Assembly (NCBI GenBank): GCA_030427445.1
Contig: JAUIBQ010000007.1
Span: forward strand, 1-47,318
Reading direction: 5' to 3'
From: a bacterium
GTDB taxonomy: Bacteria > Patescibacteriota > Saccharimonadia > Saccharimonadales > SZUA-47
Length of the DNA: 47,318 nt
The notes under the pieces were generated by a model. The model did not search any database. It was not told the origin of the DNA and saw only the letters and a program-made list of their open reading frames with translations. Of this stretch, positions 29,864 to 35,667 are shown one piece after another. Position numbers and translations under genes: made by a program. The stretch's first letter is position 1. Each line of letters begins with the position of its first letter.

Positions 29864-30463
29864 ATGTATCAACTTTCTCCAGTCGCAGATATCGTTGTCT
29901 TCATCAGCACTCTTCTCGTGTCAATCGTGCTTCACGAGATGATGCACGCAGCAGTAGCGTACAAACTTGGCGATGACCTCGCACACTCAGAAGGAAGGAT
30001 TTCTCTTAATCCACTCAACCATATCGATCCATTTTTAACGATACTCATGCCACTACTTTTTTATGTTACAACTGGGGCGTTTATCCTTGCTGCAAAGCCT
30101 GTGCCAATCAATACATCAAGGATTCGAGGAGATGAATATGGACTCGCGCTCGTCGGTATCGCTGGACCGCTTACGAACTTTGCCTTAGCCATTCTTGGGG
30201 GAGTCCTGCTGCGCTTTGTAAGCTTTGGAGGAGTCGTAGAAGCGGTGTTGATGCAGTTTATCGTGATAAACGTCGCACTATGTGCGTTTAACTTACTACC
30301 GATACCCCCACTGGACGGATCACGTGTGCTGTATGCAGTTGCACCAGATGCGGTACGTGCAGTTATGCAGAGAATCGAACAGTTCGGCTTGATGGTGTTA
30401 CTTATACTTATTTTTGTTCTAGGTCCAGTGATATCGCACTTCTTACGGCCGTTGACGCGGTAA
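29864..30463 (+). CDS. Site-2 protease family (M50) membrane protein
   Basis: A 199-residue protein with four to five transmembrane helices. The zinc site HEMMH (residues about 24-28) is in the first helix, and NLLPIPPLDGSR (about 148-159) supplies the third ligand Asp. It is a compact member without PDZ domain, similar to the YwhC/YdiL type. The start is set at 29864, since a -10 TATAGT at 29849-29854 lies between it and the upstream in-frame GTG. Confidence 0.85.
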   Translation: MYQLSPVADIVVFISTLLVSIVLHEMMHAAVAYKLGDDLAHSEGRISLNPLNHIDPFLTILMPLLFYVTTGAFILAAKPVPINTSRIRGDEYGLALVGIAGPLTNFALAILGGVLLRFVSFGGVVEAVLMQFIVINVALCAFNLLPIPPLDGSRVLYAVAPDAVRAVMQRIEQFGLMVLLILIFVLGPVISHFLRPLTR

Positions 30464-30506
30464 GTAACGGACGAATACCACTCTAAAAAGTCACACCCAT
30501 GGCATG

Positions 30507-30690
30507 TATAATAGTAGGTACAGTGAACATTAACTTGCAGTGGTGCCTCGCTCATAAATGATTTTTCTGAACAATAAATCATATGGGCATTCGAAGTCGT
30601 GATAACCCGTGGGTTTTCACTCAGATAGCCCACCTAGCTTTAAGCAGGTAAATCAGAGCGGGGTGCCTTTGCCAGTTAAGAACCACTAGC
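30507..30690 (+). ncRNA. Candidate structured RNA upstream of rnpB
   Basis: A consensus TATAAT (30507-30512) would start a transcript near 30519. An 11-bp helix with G-U pairs joins 30543-30553 (GTGCCTCGCTC) to 30656-30666 (GAGCGGGGTGC), extended by AACT/AGTT (30532-30535 with 30674-30677). Inside are three hairpins: 30558-30582, 30584-30632 (apical stem 30599-30620) and 30633-30648. No known family is recognised, and no terminator is seen before the rnpB promoter. The element lacks tmRNA, 6S or SRP consensus sequences that I can identify. Confidence 0.55.
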
Positions 30691-30697
30691 GTATAAT
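30669..30697 (+). promoter_or_regulatory. rnpB promoter
   Basis: TTGCCA (30669-30674), 17-bp spacer, TATAAT (30692-30697). Transcription should start about 4 nt before the P1 helix. Confidence 0.8.
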
Positions 30698-30706
30698 CAG
30701 TGCTTG

Positions 30707-31068
30707 CCAAGAGATATCAGGCTAACCGCTGGTCTTTTTAGACGAGAGGAAAGTCCGAGCAGCATAGGCGAATGACAGTTGCTAACAGCAACCAGGGGTA
30801 ACCCTAGGGAAAGTGCCACAGAAACGAAACTACCACTTGTGGGTAAAAGATGAAAAGAGCAGGGTAAGAGCCTGCAGTTGGCTGTAGTGATGTAGCCAAA
30901 TGGTAAACCCTGTCTGCTGCAAGGAAGGTGGAATATTCAGTTATGATCGGTTCGCCGCCGTCCACCGACAAAACCGCTTGATCATTAGGGTGACTTAATG
31001 ACTAGATAGATGGTTAGCGTCGCACGCTCTGCATGCGGAACAAGACTCGGCTTATAGGTATCTCTTGG
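30707..31068 (+). ncRNA. rnpB: RNase P RNA
   Basis: About 360 nt. P1 is CCAAGAGA pairing with TCTCTTGG at the ends. The universal P4 core GAGGAAAGTCCG is at about 30744; the CAGAAACGAAACTACC region, AGGGTAAGAGCCTGCAGT and the 3' ACAAGACTCGGCTTATAGG are all typical of bacterial type A RNA. It cleaves tRNA 5' leaders. A T run after P1 makes the terminator. Confidence 0.96.
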
Positions 31069-31076
31069 TTTTTTGA
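31061..31076 (+). terminator. End of rnpB
   Basis: The 3' strand of P1 is directly followed by TTTTTTGATTTT. Confidence 0.6.
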
Positions 31077-31097
31077 TTTTGTTAACTATATCGTAGT

Positions 31098-31136
31098 ACT
31101 ATATTCTAATATTCTTAAGAAACTAAGAAATATAGT
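31098..31136. repeat. Short palindromic repeat, copy C
   Basis: Core CTTAAGAAACTAAGAA, identical to copy B at 11.0 kb, set within ACTATATT/AATATAGT, which lengthens the stem. Confidence 0.6.
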
Positions 31137-31156
31137 AATAACACTTTAAAATAAAG

Positions 31157-31185
31157 CACCGCACGTAATGTTGTGCGGTGTTTTT
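31157..31185. terminator. Terminator between rnpB and rplT
   Basis: CACCGCAC/GTGCGGTG stem with TTTTT on the plus strand and a partly T-rich flank on the minus strand; probably serves the rplT operon and backs up rnpB. Confidence 0.75.
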
Positions 31186-31202
31186 GTATAAAACATTGAA
31201 AG

Positions 31203-31547
31203 TTATTTCTTGACTGTTTTTGCGATAGCAGTGAACGCTTTGCTGTCTGCAACTGCGATTTCTGCGAGCATCTTACGGTTAAGTGTGATGCCTTTTTCTT
31301 TTAGGCCGTTGATAAGCTGTGAATAGGTTGTACCATTTTCACGAGCTGCTGCGTTGATACGAGTGTTCCATAGCTGACGGAATGTTCGCTTACGATTACG
31401 TCGATCATTGTATGAGTTTGTAAGTGAGCGAATAACTGCTTGCTTACCACGTCGTACACTTGAGCGATTAGAAAGGGACATTCCCTTCGTGCTTTTACGA
31501 ATCTTGTTGTGTCGTGCGCGTGCTGTGACGCCTCGTTTTACTCTCAT
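31203..31547 (-). CDS. rplT: Ribosomal protein bL20
   Basis: A 114-residue basic protein with MRVKRGVTARARHNKI, SNRSSVRRGKQAVIRSL, YNDRRNRKRTFRQLWNTRINAA, all typical of bL20. Its start overlaps the rpmI stop by one base (TAATG). It is the last gene of infC-rpmI-rplT. Confidence 0.98.
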   Translation of the reverse strand: MRVKRGVTARARHNKIRKSTKGMSLSNRSSVRRGKQAVIRSLTNSYNDRRNRKRTFRQLWNTRINAAARENGTTYSQLINGLKEKGITLNRKMLAEIAVADSKAFTAIAKTVKK

Positions 31548-31744
31548 TATTTAGCTCCTAAATTTAGCTTAGCGTTTTTCGCTTGCTTGCCTTCGATCTC
31601 GACAGTTCCTGCGTGAGTTCGCTTACGGCTCTTTGATTTCTTCTGTAGCAAGTGGTTTCCTGATGCTTTTCGGCGTAGGACTTTACCGTTCTTGTTTACT
31701 TTAATGCGGTCTTTAGTGCCGCTGTGGGTCTTTAGTTTAGGCAT
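31547..31744 (-). CDS. rpmI: Ribosomal protein bL35
   Basis: A 65-residue basic protein, MPKLKTHSGTKDRIKV, then RKASGNHLLQKKSKSRKR, the bL35 pattern. It lies 1 nt after infC and is translationally coupled to rplT. Confidence 0.97.
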   Translation of the reverse strand: MPKLKTHSGTKDRIKVNKNGKVLRRKASGNHLLQKKSKSRKRTHAGTVEIEGKQAKNAKLNLGAK

Positions 31745-31745
31745 A

Positions 31746-32252
31746 TTAGTTGCTCCTTAGTGTGAAGCTTAGTTGTCGACCTGCAAATTGTGGTTTCTGG
31801 TCTACGACGGCTTCCTCGTTAAATGATTCGATTATCTTATCAGCGAGTGCAAATCCTACTTCTTTGTGGGCTAGCTCTCTTCCTCTGAAGCGTAGAACAT
31901 ACTTTACCTTTTGTCCTGCTCCGAAAAACTCACGTGCCTTTTTAGCTTTCACTTCTAAGTCGTGGTCGCTAATCTTGAGGCCCATGCGAATCTGTTTGAT
32001 TTCATTTGCCTTAGTGGTTTTCTGGTTTCGCTTCTGTTGCTTTGCTTTCTGGTACTTGTATTTGCCCCAGTCGATCACTTTCGCAACAGGAGGAGATGCG
32101 TTAGGAGAAATTTCGACAAGATCTAATCCTGCGTTACGTGCTTCTGCGAGAGCTTCGCTCCGAGATAGTACTCCTATTTGATCACCATTTTCATCAATAA
32201 CTCGTAATTCGTTCGCACGAATACGTTCATTGACACGTGTAAAATCTGCTAT
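31746..32252 (-). CDS. infC: Translation initiation factor IF-3, probable AUA start
   Basis: IF-3 with the N-terminal domain (VNERIRANELRVIDENGDQIG, LVEISPNASPPVAKVIDWGKYKY) and C-terminal domain (KQIRMGLKISDHDLEVKAKKA, LRFRGRELAHKE) linked by a basic helix. The AAGGAG Shine-Dalgarno occupies 32266-32261 (minus strand). A GTG at 32261 overlaps it and cannot use it; the codon at the right 8-nt spacing is ATA at 32252-32250. A rare start codon is the known autoregulation device of infC in other bacteria. The UTR from the promoter is only about 30 nt. Confidence 0.9.
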   Translation of the reverse strand: MADFTRVNERIRANELRVIDENGDQIGVLSRSEALAEARNAGLDLVEISPNASPPVAKVIDWGKYKYQKAKQQKRNQKTTKANEIKQIRMGLKISDHDLEVKAKKAREFFGAGQKVKYVLRFRGRELAHKEVGFALADKIIESFNEEAVVDQKPQFAGRQLSFTLRSN

Positions 32253-32291
32253 GGTTATCACTCCTTGCTGATATTGATTTTTCAGGTATCT

Positions 32292-32320
32292 ATCATAACA
32301 GATACGAGAAGTGAAATCAA
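32292..32320 (-). promoter_or_regulatory. Promoter of the infC operon
   Basis: On the minus strand TTGATT (32320-32315), 17 bp, TATGAT (32297-32292). The short leader leaves no room for a long L20-binding attenuator. Confidence 0.7.
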
Positions 32321-32324
32321 GGAG

Positions 32325-33830
32325 TTATATTGTTTTTGTAGGACGATACTGCACAGCTTCTGCTATATGTTTTTTCTCAATAGCCTCTGAGCCTTCTAGA
32401 TCAGCAATAGTACGACTAATTTTGAGCAGTTTCATATAGACACGAGCGGAGAAGTCTAGTTTCTTAGCTGCAGTGTCCAGAAACTCCTTTGCCTCTGGTG
32501 TGATTAAGCTGAATTTATTAATTTGCTTATTGTTCATCTGGGCATTGTTCTTCTGACTTTTGAATCTCTTTTGCTGGATTTGTTGTGCTTGCTCAACGCG
32601 CTTCCGTATGGTGACTGAATTTTCGCCATTAGAGCTGCTTCCTAGGAGCTTCTCATGGTCGATATTGTCAACAGTCACATGGATGTCTATGCGGTCATTG
32701 ATAGGTCCTGATATCTTTTTGTGATATCTCGAAAGTTCGAGCGGGGAACAGGTACAAACCTTTGTGCTACCCCAATACCCGCATGGACATGGGTTCTTAG
32801 TTGCGACGAGGATAAAGTCTGCAGGGTAGGTAAGTGTTTCTTTTGCTCGAGACACAGTTACATTGCCGTCTTCGAGCGGCTGTCTCAGAGCTTCGATAGT
32901 GCTGCGCTTGAACTCTGGAAGCTCGTCCAAGAACAGTACACCGTGATGAGCAAGCGATACTTCTCCTGGCCGAGGGTTTTGGCCTCCACCAATGATCGCG
33001 ACATCACTTGAGCTATGGTGAGGTGACCTAAAAGGTCTGGTTTTAATCAAGGTGGTCGCATCGTTATTTGAAAGAGAATGAATATGTGTGATAGTCACTA
33101 CTTCTTGAGGAGAGGGGCTACTCATAATACTAGGGAGTGCTTTTGCGAGCATGCTTTTACCAACACCTGGAGGACCATTTAAGATAATGTTGTGTCCACC
33201 AGCAGCTGCAATCTCAAGTGCACGCTTTGCTCGCTGCTGTCCGACGATGTCCCTAAAATCCAATGCATTCTGGCTGTCTTCTTGAGACGTATCTATGTTA
33301 GAAGTGGTTGTTTTGAACGCTAGAGGCTCGTCGCTCGCCATTTGTTTGTAGAGTTCTTTTAAATTAACAACCGGTAGGTAAGTAATTCCTTCTATCAAGT
33401 TGATCTGATCTTCGTTCGCTGCAGGAATGATAAAGGTATCGAAGCCAAGTTTCATTGCACCTAAGACACGTCCAAGTATGCCGCGCACTGGCTTAACTGT
33501 GCCGTCTAAGCCGAGTTCACCAAAAATAACTATGTCTCTTTTGATAAGACGGATCATCTTTGACTCATGAAGTATTTGTAAAGCTATCGGTAAATCATAG
33601 TGAGAGCCGTCCTTGGGTATGTCGCTCGGGGATATATTAATCGTTATTCGTTTCTTAGGTAGTTGTAACTCGGATGCAGTGAATGCACTTCTTATACGCT
33701 CTTTAGACTCATCGAGAGATCTGCCCGCAAAGCCAACGATTGTCATTACCGGCAGTCCGTTACTCATGCTACATTCAGGTTCGACTAAGGTAGACGTACT
33801 GCCTGAATTATGGATAGTAAAGATGGCCAT
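32325..33830 (-). CDS. comM: YifB/ComM family Mg-chelatase-like ATPase
   Basis: A 501-residue protein. N-terminal ChlI-like domain (GLPVMTIVGFAGRSLDESKERI, ITINISPSDIPKDG), central AAA+ domain with Walker A NGPPGVGKSMLAK and Walker B FLDELPEF, and a C-terminal helical domain with RVYMKLLKISRTIADLEG. In transformable bacteria ComM is a helicase that helps branch migration of incoming DNA. Together with the pilus genes it supports competence. The start is the ATG at 33830, 8 nt after GAGGAA; the longer frame begins inside that Shine-Dalgarno. Confidence 0.93.
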   Translation of the reverse strand: MAIFTIHNSGSTSTLVEPECSMSNGLPVMTIVGFAGRSLDESKERIRSAFTASELQLPKKRITINISPSDIPKDGSHYDLPIALQILHESKMIRLIKRDIVIFGELGLDGTVKPVRGILGRVLGAMKLGFDTFIIPAANEDQINLIEGITYLPVVNLKELYKQMASDEPLAFKTTTSNIDTSQEDSQNALDFRDIVGQQRAKRALEIAAAGGHNIILNGPPGVGKSMLAKALPSIMSSPSPQEVVTITHIHSLSNNDATTLIKTRPFRSPHHSSSDVAIIGGGQNPRPGEVSLAHHGVLFLDELPEFKRSTIEALRQPLEDGNVTVSRAKETLTYPADFILVATKNPCPCGYWGSTKVCTCSPLELSRYHKKISGPINDRIDIHVTVDNIDHEKLLGSSSNGENSVTIRKRVEQAQQIQQKRFKSQKNNAQMNNKQINKFSLITPEAKEFLDTAAKKLDFSARVYMKLLKISRTIADLEGSEAIEKKHIAEAVQYRPTKTI

Positions 33831-33848
33831 GATTGTATTCCTCTTCAA

Positions 33849-34655
33849 GTAAGTTTAGACATATAGTACCAGAGAAATAACCTAAAATCAGTGAAAAATA
33901 AAAAAGCTCTTAAAATAAGTAACGACGATCTGCGAGAGGATCGTCGTTACAGTTCTCGTTTTTGTTTTTGAGCACTTAATTTATTCAAAGTGCTGGGTAT
34001 AGATTAACCGTAAAAAATGCTTGTGTCAATAACAATTTTCATGTTTTTAAGTATAAAAGACAACGTTCATTTTGTGTTCGTGTTTTTAGGAAAGTTAACT
34101 ACTTGTTATTAGTATAGTAATCAAATGTAATTAGCTTCCTCAAGCGGACACAGTAGGTGACTTCTGAGAACTTTATAAAAAGATATTATGCGGCTAGTTT
34201 CGCTGGTGTCATATATAGTGCGTATAGTAGGAATGCTCTATGTGGAAGCGTAAAGCACACGAATAGCGGTGAACTTAGGATTCATGTTTTTGTAATACAT
34301 TTTTATCATAAAGATGTTCCCACACATTGTTCGCAGCCATATGGTCGGTTTAATAGTAAAAAGTTATGTGGTAAAGCTTATCGTTAGTCAAAAGCTGTTT
34401 CATTGAGGGTTTATATTTACAAATAACAAAGTAAAAATGGGTATCCTAGAAATAACTTAGCTTAGTAAAACTTTCTAGTGTCCTGTACATTACAGTATCA
34501 GGTGAATCTAAAAAATATCGTATCTTCTAACTAAAATCTTATGCTTGTAACGTTGTATTTTAGTTAACATATATTCTAATAATAATGCTAGTATCTGTAT
34601 CAGTAAAACAGTTCACCATAGCAATTAATACAACATTATAATTGATAATAGCATA
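33849..34655. other. Long AT-rich intergenic region
   Basis: About 800 bp without a convincing gene; a 76-codon frame at 34157-34387 has poor composition. It contains a perfect 12-bp stem with an 8-nt loop (33919-33950) flanked by A-rich and T-rich tracts that could terminate in either direction, an AGCACTT/AAGTGCT hairpin near 33970, and a 10-bp stem TAACTAAAAT/ATTTTAGTTA (34528-34566). Confidence 0.5.
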
Positions 34656-34684
34656 TTGACTTTTTATAGAGCTTATGCTAGATT
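34656..34684 (+). promoter_or_regulatory. Promoter of the leader region
   Basis: TTGACT (34656-34661), 17 bp, TAGATT (34679-34684), then 6 nt to an ATG at 34691. Confidence 0.7.
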
Positions 34685-34690
34685 GTACTC

Positions 34691-34762
34691 ATGGTTCAAC
34701 AAAAACAAACAACCATTCAAAACAAAAATAGTGTCGCTCATGTAGGCCTAAAGCCCACATAG
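34691..34762 (+). CDS. Putative leaderless leader peptide (23 codons)
   Basis: The frame begins exactly at the expected transcription start and encodes a Gln/Lys/Thr/Asn-rich peptide starting MVQQKQTTIQNKN. Its stop lies inside the first hairpin of the following structured leader. Too short to judge by composition; position is the evidence. Confidence 0.4.
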   Translation: MVQQKQTTIQNKNSVAHVGLKPT

Positions 34763-34895
34763 AGCGGTCAGTCAAACGTCCGATAAAAGGACGATAAGCG
34801 CTTCAATAGTATATTTTATAAAGTGCATTTATCGTCCTTGAAGGACTCTCTTATCTCGCATGAGCTGCACTACTTCTCTTGGTGCAGCTTTTTTG
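34735..34895 (+). promoter_or_regulatory. Candidate attenuator with competing hairpins and terminator
   Basis: Four structures can be drawn: H1 CGCTC-ATGT/ACAT-GAGCG (34735-34766); H2 CGTCC/GGACG (34777-34793); H3 AAGGACGATAA/TTATCGTCCTT (34787-34797 with 34829-34839); H4 GTCC/GGAC (34834-34846). H3 excludes both H2 and H4. A terminator stem AGCTGCAC/GTGCAGCT (34863-34889) with a T run follows. The membrane-protein gene starts 32 nt later. Arrangement fits attenuation or a regulatory small RNA. Confidence 0.55.
34863..34895 (+). terminator. Intrinsic terminator in the leader
   Basis: An 8-bp stem AGCTGCAC/GTGCAGCT with an 11-nt loop and T7. Confidence 0.85.
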
Positions 34896-34926
34896 TATAA
34901 TCAAAAGGTCTAATGAAAGAATAATT

Positions 34927-35280
34927 ATGAAGTTTATCGATCGTAGCAGCCTAAATCGAATAGCAGTTATCGTACTGTCTAGTTTTTTGCTGATCCTCTA
35001 TGTAGTACTGATTGACCCAAGTAGCGGAGGTTTATTGGTGATACTTGGGCCTATAATACTTGCCTGGGTTATTTTATATGCTTTTGTAAGTGTGGTTCTT
35101 GATAAAGTGTTGCACAAGACTCGAATAACAGTAGTGCGGTTTGTATCTGCTACTATTGCATCATCTGGCCTGTTCTTCCTGCTGTTAAGCGGTATTGGCA
35201 CAATCAGCGCAGTAGACGTTGTATTAACTAGCGCTCTAGTATTGATAATTGGCTTTTATGTTGCTCGACTCTGGAAATAA
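34927..35280 (+). CDS. Small membrane protein (117 aa)
   Basis: Four hydrophobic segments (about residues 9-28, 34-58, 72-92, 97-115). No family recognised. The ATG at 34927 is chosen because longer frames run back into the terminator. It could be a membrane partner of the VirD4-like ATPase two genes downstream. A hairpin AGGTGTTAT/ATAACACCT (35280-35307) separates it from the next gene. Confidence 0.7.
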   Translation: MKFIDRSSLNRIAVIVLSSFLLILYVVLIDPSSGGLLVILGPIILAWVILYAFVSVVLDKVLHKTRITVVRFVSATIASSGLFFLLLSGIGTISAVDVVLTSALVLIIGFYVARLWK

Positions 35281-35331
35281 GGTGTTATAGGTGGTAAAAT
35301 AACACCTGTAAATTAAAAAAGACCCTCATTA

Positions 35332-35640
35332 ATGAATAATAATCAAACAGACGACCACATTCTGCCTACACCGGCTGCAAATCCAGCGACTTCTAGCAAT
35401 GGAGCCGCCCAGTCTGCTCCTGCTATGACTCAAGCAGGTCAACAATACACAGGTTCGCAAACTGATACTCCAATTCGTGCAGATGATATCGATCTAATAG
35501 AAAAAGCATGGGTAACAAAGGCGAAGTCAATTGTAGATGCAACGGTAGGTGATCCTAAACGACAAAGTAATGAACTAAATAAAATGAAGTCAGATTACAT
35601 CTCCAAGAGATTCAATAAGGAGCTGCCAGGAAATGACTAA
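35332..35640 (+). CDS. Small soluble protein with disordered N-terminus (102 aa)
   Basis: Residues 1-48 are Ala/Pro/Gln/Thr/Ser-rich and probably disordered; residues 50-98 form helices (DDIDLIEKAWVTKAKSIVDA, NELNKMKSDYISKRFNKEL). No family recognised by eye. It sits 27 nt upstream of the VirD4-like gene and is likely co-transcribed, so it may be an accessory of that system. Confidence 0.7.
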   Translation: MNNNQTDDHILPTPAANPATSSNGAAQSAPAMTQAGQQYTGSQTDTPIRADDIDLIEKAWVTKAKSIVDATVGDPKRQSNELNKMKSDYISKRFNKELPGND

Positions 35641-35667
35641 AGCTCTAAACAGTACGGAGTCTGTTAC

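Noticed and set aside
30061-30633. 190-codon minus-strand frame over the site-2 protease gene
   Set aside because: Shadow of the protease gene and of the structured RNA; low-complexity translation without known motifs.
34157-34387. 76-codon open frame in the long intergenic region
   Set aside because: No Shine-Dalgarno or -10 at the right place, unusual composition with many Tyr, His and Cys, and AT-rich noncoding surroundings. Probably chance.
35280-35307. Terminator between the two small genes before the VirD4-like gene
   Set aside because: The 9-bp stem is not followed by a T run on either strand, so it is more likely a regulatory or chance hairpin.
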